Below are positions 28,537 to 37,315 of a DNA stretch of 64,000 nucleotides, in pieces. Position numbers and translations under genes: made by a program. The stretch covers positions 111,436 to 175,435 of the forward strand of contig NC_090150.1 in assembly GCF_017916325.1 (NCBI RefSeq), written 5' to 3'. How positions within the stretch are numbered: position 1 is the stretch's first letter; every line of letters begins with the position of its first letter. The notes below the pieces were generated by a model, which saw only the letters and a list, made by a program, of their open reading frames with translations, was not told the origin of the DNA and did no database searches. Source of the stretch: Leishmania martiniquensis (Eukaryota; Euglenozoa; Kinetoplastea; Trypanosomatida; Trypanosomatidae).

Positions 28537-31482
28537 ATGGCAGCTCACTCTACCACTGCGGTTGAACCAGGAGACCGCTACCTCACCCGTGAGCCCTGCT
28601 GCCTGCATTGCTGCCACCGGGGCAGATGTACGCTCGCTGAACCGGTAGCCTCATCGCCCGGGCACAACGCGGTCGTTTTCAGAGATGTGGCGAGTGCCTC
28701 TCCGGCAGCCGCCTCCTCCGACGACCACGCGGCGTGGATCGCGGTGAAGCCGTACAGCTTCGTCTTCTGCGCACCGGTGAAGGGCCGGTGGCTGGGCCGC
28801 GGCCTTCTTGACCTCTTCCTGGAGGAGTTTGCCTTCGTGCCGTTCCATGCCGCCGCCCCAGCGCCACCGCCGTGCGCAGGCGAGGCCGCATCTGTCACAG
28901 CAGCGACCCGCACTGTCCGCTCGGCAGTGGTACCGTTGCTGTTGCAGCTGCGAGCGGCATCGGTAACACCGCCGTCATGCACGGAATCGGCGGCGCCCTC
29001 GCTGGATGTCAGCGGTGGCGCCACGCTCGACCGTCGCTTCACCCTCCCCGCCTATATCGAGGAGCTTTGCGAAGGCGCGCTGTGGCTACGCGGCCGAGAG
29101 GCAGAGTGCCGTGCAGTGGGGCTCCGCTACCAGAAGGCGCTCATCGACGTTGTAGAGCGTGCGCAGCGGGAGCAAGTGAATCCGCTTCCTCAAGCGACTT
29201 CACCAGCACCCCTGCTGAGCGCGGCACCATGCAAGGAGGCAAGCGCGGCGCCGAGCGAGTGGGCTGCGTGGTGTCGCACCGTCCTGTGGCTGTCGCAGCT
29301 GCCCTCTGAAGCCGAGGTCGATGCGCTGCTGCCGCACTTGCTGTTGGCCGCGTCTGCGCTGCCCTCCAGAGACAACGCTGTCACGCGGAGGGATGGTGGT
29401 GGTGGTGGACACTCGGCGGGTGCCGCTGCTGTCAGTGCACCCCCTCGGCCACTTCTTTTGCTTCAACAGAGGGATGTCATATATCACCTTGTGTGGCGCC
29501 GCGAGGGACGCATGTTTGCGCACCCGCCGCTGGAGATCATCCGCTGCGACGTCGTCGCGGCGCTGTCCGCCGCGTCCCCAGGGGCGCCTCCGTCTGCTGC
29601 AACCGCACTTGCCATGATCGTCGTGAGTAAGCCACCAGGGCTGCCCGTGCACCCTTCGGGCTGCTACCGCAAGAACACGGTGACAGGCATCCTTGAAGAC
29701 GTGCTTGGCGGCGGCGGTGCGTCCCGCTTTTACTTCATCGAAGAGCACTACAGCCACGCGGCGGCCGGCGGCACGCTGCCGCATCGCCCGTACGCTTCTA
29801 TTCTTCACAAGAAAAGCAGATTTGAGCTTATTCGTGTGTGGCTGCGTCCCCCTCCTTCTTCGACGGACGCCAGTGCACCCGTCGGTGAGGGCTCTTCGGT
29901 GTCCACCTCACCAAGCAACATGGGTGTCTCCGCTGAGGACTGGGCCGTGCTCAAGGCCCTCTTCATGCGCGAACAGGAGGCGACGATGCAGTGGGGGCCG
30001 CTTGGCCACCTAAGAGAGGGTCTCAGAGACCGTCACCATGATGCCCGCACCCTTGCAGCAGCGACGGGAGGGTGGATGAAGCGCCAGCGCGCGGCCGAAA
30101 GCGGCGATGACGATCAATCGGCGACTGACAATGGTAACTACGCTACTGCCTCGGCGACGATGTGCGCATCGAGTCACGGCGTGAGAACTGATGTTCCACC
30201 CTGGTATGTCATGAAGGCCTTTGTTGTGCATCGGCTCGACGCGGCTACCAGCGGTGTTCTGCTCTTTGGGTTGAACAGTAATACAGCTCGGCGCATGGCA
30301 GAGGCCGTGTCGAATAAGCCAACGCTCAAAGAGGATGAAGATGACAGCGCCGATGACGTCAATGCCGTTGCCGCAGATGACATGCGTGACAGCGCTGGCT
30401 CGCAGACGCAGCCCTTCCCACTACGAGTGCCGTCGTCGCGCAAGGTTTACTGTGCACGAGTGCACGGCCGAGTGGATCTCGAGAGCCTCGCGCGCCAGCA
30501 GCATCATTGCGTCCTCCGCACCTCATCTTTACGGGCACAGCCTACGCAGAACGAGTATGGAGTAGCCGAGGATCCTGTCAGACGTGCTTGCAGGAGCGGT
30601 GCGACACTGCACAAGACTGACACAGAGCTCCTTGTCTGTCGGCCCATCGGGTGTTTGGATCACCACAACAGCCTGTATTGGTCGCCAGATGCCGCTGTCA
30701 CAGATGCGTGGCAGCAGCAGCAGACCGACACCAAACGACAGCAACGAACGGCACCGAAACGGTGTAACAGTTCGCTTTCCGGTGGACGTGGAAAGGGTAC
30801 TTGCACGCCAGGGGATCTCTCGGCGAAGCACGAGCGCATGCGCCAGCTTACACGAGGTGGCCGCACAGCGTCATTAAGCGCGGCGACCCCATTGCCGCAT
30901 CCCGTGAGCACAGGCACAGAAGCTCCACCAGTACACGAGACATCGACGGCTCTCTCAGGCAGCTCTAGCCGTGTGCAGCAGTACATGGAGACCCTTCGCT
31001 CCGCTACGACGGCGTTGCAGGTGATGCACTACGATGCAGCCACCGACCAAACAGTGGTGAAGTGCACGCTAGGCACGGGTCGGACGCATCAGCTGCGCGT
31101 CCACCTTGCCTCCCTCGGGCACCCGATTGTGCATGACAGCAAGTACACCGCCCTGGAGGCCCATATGCGCACCTTGGCGAAATGTGATAAGCGCGAAACG
31201 GCAGAGGGTGCGGGACAGATCTCAGTAGCCTCCGCCCCCAGCATGCGTCTCGCTTCGGAAGGCTCGCTGAACCTCTTCTACGAAACCACTGCTACAGGTC
31301 ACCGCCCTGGCGATGCCGTGCCGCAGGGACGGCGGACGTTGGATATCGTCGCCGCTAGCCGAAATGCGCGGGGCTGCGTCTGCCCGGAGGCCATCGATCT
31401 ACACGCCTGGCAATATACCCTTGCCTACGAAGAAGGACAGCTTCTGTCCGCGGAAGTGCCGCTGCCCTCGTGGGCGCAGTAA
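28537..31482 (+). CDS. RluA-family RNA pseudouridine synthase, 981 aa
   Basis: The protein isomerises uridine to pseudouridine in RNA. Family motifs are in order: the KPPGLPVHPSG segment starting at residue 365, the catalytic HRLDAATSGVLLFG with Asp568, and the C-terminal GRTHQLRVHLASLGHPI from residue 848. An N-terminal extension of about 360 residues includes a segment (DVIYHLVWRREGRMF) like the one preceding the catalytic domain in eukaryotic Rib2/Pus8/Pus9 homologues. At 981 residues it is about twice the usual size: large Ser/Thr/Gln-rich inserts separate KPPG from HRLD (about 200 residues) and HRLD from GRTHQ (about 280 residues). The catalytic residues are intact. It could act on tRNA, as the yeast homologues do, or on rRNA, which is heavily pseudouridylated in trypanosomatids; the target cannot be told from sequence. 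The ATG at 28537 follows a C/T-rich stretch. Confidence 0.85.
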   Translation: MAAHSTTAVEPGDRYLTREPCCLHCCHRGRCTLAEPVASSPGHNAVVFRDVASASPAAASSDDHAAWIAVKPYSFVFCAPVKGRWLGRGLLDLFLEEFAFVPFHAAAPAPPPCAGEAASVTAATRTVRSAVVPLLLQLRAASVTPPSCTESAAPSLDVSGGATLDRRFTLPAYIEELCEGALWLRGREAECRAVGLRYQKALIDVVERAQREQVNPLPQATSPAPLLSAAPCKEASAAPSEWAAWCRTVLWLSQLPSEAEVDALLPHLLLAASALPSRDNAVTRRDGGGGGHSAGAAAVSAPPRPLLLLQQRDVIYHLVWRREGRMFAHPPLEIIRCDVVAALSAASPGAPPSAATALAMIVVSKPPGLPVHPSGCYRKNTVTGILEDVLGGGGASRFYFIEEHYSHAAAGGTLPHRPYASILHKKSRFELIRVWLRPPPSSTDASAPVGEGSSVSTSPSNMGVSAEDWAVLKALFMREQEATMQWGPLGHLREGLRDRHHDARTLAAATGGWMKRQRAAESGDDDQSATDNGNYATASATMCASSHGVRTDVPPWYVMKAFVVHRLDAATSGVLLFGLNSNTARRMAEAVSNKPTLKEDEDDSADDVNAVAADDMRDSAGSQTQPFPLRVPSSRKVYCARVHGRVDLESLARQQHHCVLRTSSLRAQPTQNEYGVAEDPVRRACRSGATLHKTDTELLVCRPIGCLDHHNSLYWSPDAAVTDAWQQQQTDTKRQQRTAPKRCNSSLSGGRGKGTCTPGDLSAKHERMRQLTRGGRTASLSAATPLPHPVSTGTEAPPVHETSTALSGSSSRVQQYMETLRSATTALQVMHYDAATDQTVVKCTLGTGRTHQLRVHLASLGHPIVHDSKYTALEAHMRTLAKCDKRETAEGAGQISVASAPSMRLASEGSLNLFYETTATGHRPGDAVPQGRRTLDIVAASRNARGCVCPEAIDLHAWQYTLAYEEGQLLSAEVPLPSWAQ

Positions 31483-32410
31483 AAGCAGTTTTTGAGGGTG
31501 TATAATGGGCGCGTCTCGGCTCACCGAAAAGTACGCAGGCGCGCCCACCCATCGCCGGCCGCCCTTTGCTGCTGGGGGGGGTACCGACTCAGCCAACGAG
31601 CGCGGTGCCCCCTGACGTTAACCGGGAGTGCCGTTCGGGTCGCTTCCACCAGCACTAATCTCAGTCCACGCTGCACATGGGTACGCGCGAGGGCACACAT
31701 ACACACAGACACATAGGAAAAGGGAAAGGGAGGGAGCACCTAAAATGCCAGCTGACGTGTGTGTCTATGTGTGTGTGGGCGCGGAGGCGGGGAAGATGGC
31801 TGCCTCTCTTACGCCTCGAGGACAAAAAAGAGGGTGTCGCCCCGACTCAAAGCGCCTGCCCTCCCCTTCCCTCTCTCTCTCCGCTTTACCCCCCGCCCCG
31901 CCATGTTGTGTCGAGCTGCATGCTATGTGTTCATGCACCCCTGGAAAGCTAGACGAGGTGCATCTCAGCGATCAGTACTGAGGCCGGCGTGTGCGCACAT
32001 GATCGGGTGCTCTGTGCGCGCGTGGCTGCGTCTGCGTATGTCTTTCATCCCCGCCAAACGTTTCTTATCTCTATCCGAACCACTCGGCTCACGCTGACAC
32101 ACCCCCTCCATCTATCTCTTCGTTCATGTGCTGCTGCGCCCTTACCATGGCGTGGTGACTCGTGGCACGCCCGCTCCACTTACCACCTCCCCTCACCTTC
32201 ACTCTCACACCACACACACACCTACACACGCGTTTATGCACACGCATGCACCTGTGTGCGTGCGTGTGTTGGTGCGTGGCCCTCATCATCACTCTCCTTT
32301 ATTTCATTGGCGCACTTTGCCCGCATGAAAAAAACGCTTCCGCTGCACGTGTGACTCTGGACAGCATACGCATCCACGCTGTGCTCTCCCTCTCTGTGTG
32401 TCTGAGCACG
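31483..32410. other. Intergenic region before P1 array
   Basis: About 930 bases of UTR-like sequence without a supported gene. The last 50 bases, from the C of CAG at 32362, belong to the P1 repeat unit. AG at 32363-32364 is the probable acceptor for the first P1 gene. Confidence 0.5.
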
Positions 32411-32737
32411 ATGGCGACCGCACAACTCGCCTGCACGTACGCCGCCCTCATCCTGAGCGAGTCCGGCAAGACCGATGCCGACTCGATCTACGCCGTGACG
32501 AAGGCTGCCGGCGTCGAGGTGAGCCACGGCATGGCCGCCGCCTTCGCTAATGCCCTTGCCTCCATCAACGTGAGCGAGGTGCTCGGCAACATCAGCTTCG
32601 GCGGTGCGGCCGCCGCTGGTGGTGCTGCTGCGGCCCCCGCTGCGGGTGCTGCGGCCCCAGCTGCCGCCGCCGCTGCGAAGAAGGATGAGCCCGAGGAGGA
32701 GGCCGACGACGACATGGGCTTTGGCCTGTTCGACTAA
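32411..32737 (+). CDS. RPLP1: 60S acidic ribosomal protein P1, copy 1
   Basis: This 108-residue P1 protein of the ribosomal stalk pairs with P2 on P0 and recruits translation factors such as eEF2. The N-terminal dimerisation domain (QLACTYAALILSESGKTDAD) is typical of P1, not P2. It is followed by an Ala/Gly-rich hinge and the acidic C-terminal tail EEEADDDMGFGLFD, the near-universal P-protein terminus and a known immunodominant epitope in leishmaniasis and Chagas disease. The frame is open upstream for 83 codons, but that part is 5' UTR: the probable splice acceptor at 32363-32364 leaves the ATG at 32411 as the first. The two other copies encode the same protein. Confidence 0.95.
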   Translation: MATAQLACTYAALILSESGKTDADSIYAVTKAAGVEVSHGMAAAFANALASINVSEVLGNISFGGAAAAGGAAAAPAAGAAAPAAAAAAKKDEPEEEADDDMGFGLFD

Positions 32738-33384
32738 GCGCTCTCCGCACGTCCGTATCCGTGCGTGAGGGAGGGCGTCCGTGTGCAGCCGACTGCCTCT
32801 CCGCCGATGCCCTCGCCACTTTTTTTTTATTCCGATCATTTCAGTTCTGTTTTGCCTCTTAAATGGCGCACCCGCACATCGCCCTCTTTCCGCCCCACCC
32901 CCATTGGCCGCCTTCGCACCTTTGAGGGAAGGACGTGGACGCCTGGCCCTATCCTGCAGCCCCTTGTCCCACTGCCGCGCGAGGCGTCTGCCTGTGTAGG
33001 TGTGCGCGCGTGTCTTACGCACACGTCAGGCGCGTACTGCTCGGTAGTGCGGGGCGGCGAGGGGATACAGCATCGGCGGTGTGCTGCTTGCACGAGGGGG
33101 TATCTTCACTCACCCTCCCCCGACTGCGCCCACACCACCTGCCGCTCTTCCACCGCATCGCCTCACTCTACCCCCCACCCCTTACACCCTCCTCTTGCTG
33201 TCTGCCGTCGTTTGGATGCCTTTACATGTACGTCCACCACCTTTCATTGTGTGACACCGTGCGTTCGTGTCTGTCGCGGTGCGCCCTGTGGGCCCTCCCC
33301 TCCTCCTCCCTAATGATTTTGTGCCACCCAAACGGCAGCATACGCATCCACGCTGTGCTCTCCCTCTCTGTGTGTCTGAGCACG
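32738..33384. other. P1 spacer 1
   Basis: 647-base spacer between P1 copies 1 and 2, identical to 33712-34358. It contains T9 followed by an A/T-rich stretch near 32820-32840 and pyrimidine tracts before the next acceptor. It must hold both polyadenylation and trans-splicing signals. No gene seen. Confidence 0.7.
33337..33338 (+). promoter_or_regulatory. Probable spliced-leader acceptor of P1 copy 2
   Basis: The C/T-rich stretch 33294-33310 and the weaker tract after it end in CGGCAG, 47 bases before the ATG. The same site is present for copy 3 (34311-34312). Copy 1 has CAG at the matching place but a different upstream sequence. Confidence 0.4.
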
Positions 33385-33711
33385 ATGGCGACCGCACAAC
33401 TCGCCTGCACGTACGCCGCCCTCATCCTGAGCGAGTCCGGCAAGACCGATGCCGACTCGATCTACGCCGTGACGAAGGCTGCCGGCGTCGAGGTGAGCCA
33501 CGGCATGGCCGCCGCCTTCGCTAATGCCCTTGCCTCCATCAACGTGAGCGAGGTGCTCGGCAACATCAGCTTCGGCGGTGCGGCCGCCGCTGGTGGTGCT
33601 GCTGCGGCCCCCGCTGCGGGTGCTGCGGCCCCAGCTGCCGCCGCCGCTGCGAAGAAGGATGAGCCCGAGGAGGAGGCCGACGACGACATGGGCTTTGGCC
33701 TGTTCGACTAA
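33385..33711 (+). CDS. RPLP1: 60S acidic ribosomal protein P1, copy 2
   Basis: Identical in coding sequence to copy 1: 108 residues with the P1 dimerisation domain, Ala-rich hinge and acidic GFGLFD tail. Both of its flanks lie in the 974-bp repeat unit, so its 5' UTR differs from copy 1 only upstream of the CAG and its 3' UTR is the same as that of copy 1. Three genes for one stalk protein fit the trypanosomatid habit of raising expression by gene dosage, since there is no promoter-level control of individual genes. Confidence 0.95.
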   Translation: MATAQLACTYAALILSESGKTDADSIYAVTKAAGVEVSHGMAAAFANALASINVSEVLGNISFGGAAAAGGAAAAPAAGAAAPAAAAAAKKDEPEEEADDDMGFGLFD

Positions 33712-34358
33712 GCGCTCTCCGCACGTCCGTATCCGTGCGTGAGGGAGGGCGTCCGTGTGCAGCCGACTGCCTCTCCGCCGATGCCCTCGCCACTTTTTTT
33801 TTATTCCGATCATTTCAGTTCTGTTTTGCCTCTTAAATGGCGCACCCGCACATCGCCCTCTTTCCGCCCCACCCCCATTGGCCGCCTTCGCACCTTTGAG
33901 GGAAGGACGTGGACGCCTGGCCCTATCCTGCAGCCCCTTGTCCCACTGCCGCGCGAGGCGTCTGCCTGTGTAGGTGTGCGCGCGTGTCTTACGCACACGT
34001 CAGGCGCGTACTGCTCGGTAGTGCGGGGCGGCGAGGGGATACAGCATCGGCGGTGTGCTGCTTGCACGAGGGGGTATCTTCACTCACCCTCCCCCGACTG
34101 CGCCCACACCACCTGCCGCTCTTCCACCGCATCGCCTCACTCTACCCCCCACCCCTTACACCCTCCTCTTGCTGTCTGCCGTCGTTTGGATGCCTTTACA
34201 TGTACGTCCACCACCTTTCATTGTGTGACACCGTGCGTTCGTGTCTGTCGCGGTGCGCCCTGTGGGCCCTCCCCTCCTCCTCCCTAATGATTTTGTGCCA
34301 CCCAAACGGCAGCATACGCATCCACGCTGTGCTCTCCCTCTCTGTGTGTCTGAGCACG
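33712..34358. other. P1 spacer 2
   Basis: 647-base spacer, an exact copy of the one at 32738-33384. No gene seen. Confidence 0.7.
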
Positions 34359-34685
34359 ATGGCGACCGCACAACTCGCCTGCACGTACGCCGCCCTCATC
34401 CTGAGCGAGTCCGGCAAGACCGATGCCGACTCGATCTACGCCGTGACGAAGGCTGCCGGCGTCGAGGTGAGCCACGGCATGGCCGCCGCCTTCGCTAATG
34501 CCCTTGCCTCCATCAACGTGAGCGAGGTGCTCGGCAACATCAGCTTCGGCGGTGCGGCCGCCGCTGGTGGTGCTGCTGCGGCCCCCGCTGCGGGTGCTGC
34601 GGCCCCAGCTGCCGCCGCCGCTGCGAAGAAGGATGAGCCCGAGGAGGAGGCCGACGACGACATGGGCTTTGGCCTGTTCGACTAA
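34359..34685 (+). CDS. RPLP1: 60S acidic ribosomal protein P1, copy 3
   Basis: Third identical 108-residue P1 gene. It differs from the other two in its 3' UTR: identity to the repeat unit ends at 34725 and unique sequence follows. Such terminal copies of trypanosomatid tandem arrays are often regulated differently through their unique 3' UTR; whether that applies here is inference. Confidence 0.95.
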   Translation: MATAQLACTYAALILSESGKTDADSIYAVTKAAGVEVSHGMAAAFANALASINVSEVLGNISFGGAAAAGGAAAAPAAGAAAPAAAAAAKKDEPEEEADDDMGFGLFD

Positions 34686-35309
34686 GCGCTCTCCGCACGT
34701 CCGTATCCGTGCGTGAGGGAGGGCGCCCGCGTGCACATGTGCCTGCATATGTGCGGGGAGTGGGGTAGCGCGCGTGAGCATGCGCGTGCCGTTGCCTCCC
34801 CTCTCCCGGAATGCCGCACACCTGCGAGGAGGACGGCTTTACGTCGCCCTCCGTTTCATCCATTTTTGTTTCTCCTTTCTCTCTCTTCAATGGCGTCTCT
34901 CACATCAACGAAACGCATCGGGGTCCGGCGCCATTGCTGCACGGTGGCAGCGCCACCAGAGATGCAAAGGAGGAGAGGCAGCCGCAGCCTCTGCACGACA
35001 ACCACACGCGCACGTGCGTGCGGAACGTGCACATGCCCCCCACCACCACCACCACCACCCGCACGCGCACGGTGGATGATGCCGGCTCTGCGTATGGGTG
35101 GATCTGTGTTACCCCCGCTCTCAGCCCGTCCCCACCCCTCTCTCCTCCATCCCCATCTTCTTCCCAACACGCAGGCCCGCACAGGTGTTAGAGTAACACA
35201 ACAGCAGGCACCCGCTCCACCCACAGGAGGAGGCGCTGGGGGACCGCACGCGGGAGGAAAACTGAGTTGAAGTGACAGCTCGTGCGCCAAGGACGGCGGC
35301 GCAGCGTGT
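34686..35309. other. Intergenic region before asparaginase
   Basis: 624 bases, mostly unique 3' UTR of the third P1 gene, with a CAC-rich stretch near 35040-35060 and a C/T tract (35108-35165) ending in AG near 35173-35174, the likely acceptor for the asparaginase gene. No gene seen. Confidence 0.5.
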
Positions 35310-36608
35310 ATGTCCGTTGCACGCGGCGGACGCACGGCGGTGTCCCCACCCACACAAATCGCTTCGCCACCGCACACGACAACGCTGGCGTCTTCCATGA
35401 CACCCTCTCTCGTCTCCGCGATGGAGGCGGCGACGGCAGCCGCAGCTGCAACGACTGGGGCGAAATCGTCCTCTTCGTCGACGCAGCCGCCGCTGCCGCA
35501 CTCGGTCATTGCCACTCGCCGCATCCTCGTCCTGTACTTGGGCGGTACCATCGGCATGAAGAAGAACGCAGAGGGCGCCTTCGAGCCCGTCGCCGGATAC
35601 CTGACGGAACAAATGGGGGAGATGCGAGAGCTGCGGGAGAGCGCCGAAATCGCGCCCTTCGACATCATCGAGTACGACGAGCTGCTCGACAGCAGCGACA
35701 TCGGCGCTTCTGACTACTGCCGCATCGCCGCCGATTTGCAGACGCACTACGACGAGTACGACGGCTTTCTCATCGCGCATGGCACTGACACGATGCACTA
35801 CACGGCAAGCGCGCTCTCTTTCCTGCTGTGTAACCTTGACAAGCCGGTGATCGTGACGGGGGCGATGGTGCCGCTCGCGGAGCCGTACAACGATGCGCGC
35901 CGAAACGTGGTGATCAGCATGATGATCGCCTCGAACCCGAAGATTTGCGAGGTGTGCGTCTTCTTCAACGACAGTTTGTTTCGCGGAAACCGGTGCAACA
36001 AAGTTCACCACACGTACGGTGCCTTCTGCTCTCTGAACTACCCGCCGCTCGGCGTCATGGAGGCTACGAATTTCGTGTTGAGGGAAGAGCATCTGCTCCC
36101 GCAGCCGACGGGGGCCATGAAGATTATGTCAGACATGCGGGGACGCGTGGGCTGCTACTCGATCGACCCCGAGGCGGACGTGGACACCCTCGTTGCGCTG
36201 CTAGAGCGAAAGGGGCCGCGGTCATCTCTCGGCACCGTCCCTGCCGTGCGCAACTCGTCGCTGCCCCTCTTGGATGCCGTTTTGCTTTCTCTCAATGGTG
36301 TCGGAAGCGTGGAAGGCGCAGTTGCGCAACAGCTGCAGCGAATCGTCGCTGCGGCACGCACGAGCAATACCGTTGTCTGCGCTGTGGTCCGGGATATCAG
36401 CGGCACACTGAGCCCGTCCGAGATGCAGCGTCTGCATGCGATCGCACCCGACATTGTGTACCTCAACGACATGTGCATCTCAGCTGCGGAGGTGAAGCTC
36501 ATGTACTTGTTCGGCAAAGGTTTTAGCCCGGAAAAGGTGGCGGCTGCCATGCCGCAGAATCTGCGAGGGGAGATCACCCCGCTGCTTCCGGCGCAGGCAA
36601 AGCTGTGA
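35310..36608 (+). CDS. L-asparaginase, cytoplasmic type I
   Basis: This 432-residue enzyme hydrolyses L-asparagine to aspartate and ammonia. It shows the bacterial-type asparaginase signatures: YLGGTIG with the nucleophilic Thr80, and HGTDTMHYTASAL with Thr159-Asp160. The conserved Lys231 lies in the FRGNRCNKVH context. The match with the cytoplasmic (AnsA-like, type I) class is better than with periplasmic type II enzymes, and there is no signal peptide. The first 60-70 residues are Ala/Ser/Thr-rich and not part of the fold, so the true start could be the ATG at 35397 or 35421. Length with the later starts (about 400) is nearer to known type I enzymes. All active-site residues are present, so it should be active. 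Confidence 0.9.
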   Translation: MSVARGGRTAVSPPTQIASPPHTTTLASSMTPSLVSAMEAATAAAAATTGAKSSSSSTQPPLPHSVIATRRILVLYLGGTIGMKKNAEGAFEPVAGYLTEQMGEMRELRESAEIAPFDIIEYDELLDSSDIGASDYCRIAADLQTHYDEYDGFLIAHGTDTMHYTASALSFLLCNLDKPVIVTGAMVPLAEPYNDARRNVVISMMIASNPKICEVCVFFNDSLFRGNRCNKVHHTYGAFCSLNYPPLGVMEATNFVLREEHLLPQPTGAMKIMSDMRGRVGCYSIDPEADVDTLVALLERKGPRSSLGTVPAVRNSSLPLLDAVLLSLNGVGSVEGAVAQQLQRIVAAARTSNTVVCAVVRDISGTLSPSEMQRLHAIAPDIVYLNDMCISAAEVKLMYLFGKGFSPEKVAAAMPQNLRGEITPLLPAQAKL

Positions 36609-37315
36609 AGACGAGCTGAATGGAGGTGAGGAGTGAGATAGACAGAGTGGGGTGAAGAGCTCTCTTCGCCGGCATCGCTGCGCCTCCCTTCCTGCGGGCG
36701 GCAGCGGCGCACCAAGATTCAATAATGAGGCGAAGGGGCTGTGTGCGTGTATGCTTGCGTGTGCGAAAAGGTGAGGGAGGGAGGGGGGCATGCGGAGTCT
36801 ACATGTATTTGTTCAGCTGTCCGTGTCGGATAAACTGTCGCCCCCCTCTCGCCTCGTCTCTACTCTTTCTCCCTGAACTGATACCCTCGGCGCTTCTGTG
36901 AACAAGGGCACATGCAGGGGTCTGAGCCACACGCATATATGCCCACACAGACGCAGGCGCGCACGCGCTCCTCCCCAGGGGCATCCTCCCCATCGAGCGA
37001 CATGCGAGGCGCCGCAGTGGGTGCCCTCTCTCCCTTTCCTTCTGAGCTGAGTCGACACCATCATCGCCAATCTTGCAGCCTTATCACATCCGCCTTCCCT
37101 CCCCCCTCCCCCCTCACTCTCACATACCCCAGTCCTCCGCCCGTGCGAGCAACGTTGCCGCATCCAGTGCAGCCACGCACCGGCGCCTACACGTGCACAC
37201 TTCCCTTTAGCAACGCCTCGTTTCTTCGTGCACCGTTGCGCAGCAGACCCCCTCCCCCCATCCCTCCCTTTCCTCTCCTCCCCATCCCTCCGACGCGCAC
37301 AATCCGTCAGCGACG
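36609..37315. other. Intergenic region before beta-propeller-like gene
   Basis: About 700 bases of UTR-like sequence; from 37080 on it is C/T-rich, with an AG at 37309-37310 just before the next ATG. No gene seen. Confidence 0.5.

Larger units (their letters stand above)
32362..34725 (+). repeat. Tandem P1 array, 974-bp unit, two full copies and one partial
   Basis: Units start at 32362, 33336 and 34310. The first two are complete (gene plus spacer) and the third stops matching after 34725, 40 bases beyond its stop codon. I found no difference between copies in coding or spacer sequence. The unit boundary falls exactly on the CAG that serves as probable splice acceptor. Confidence 0.92.
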
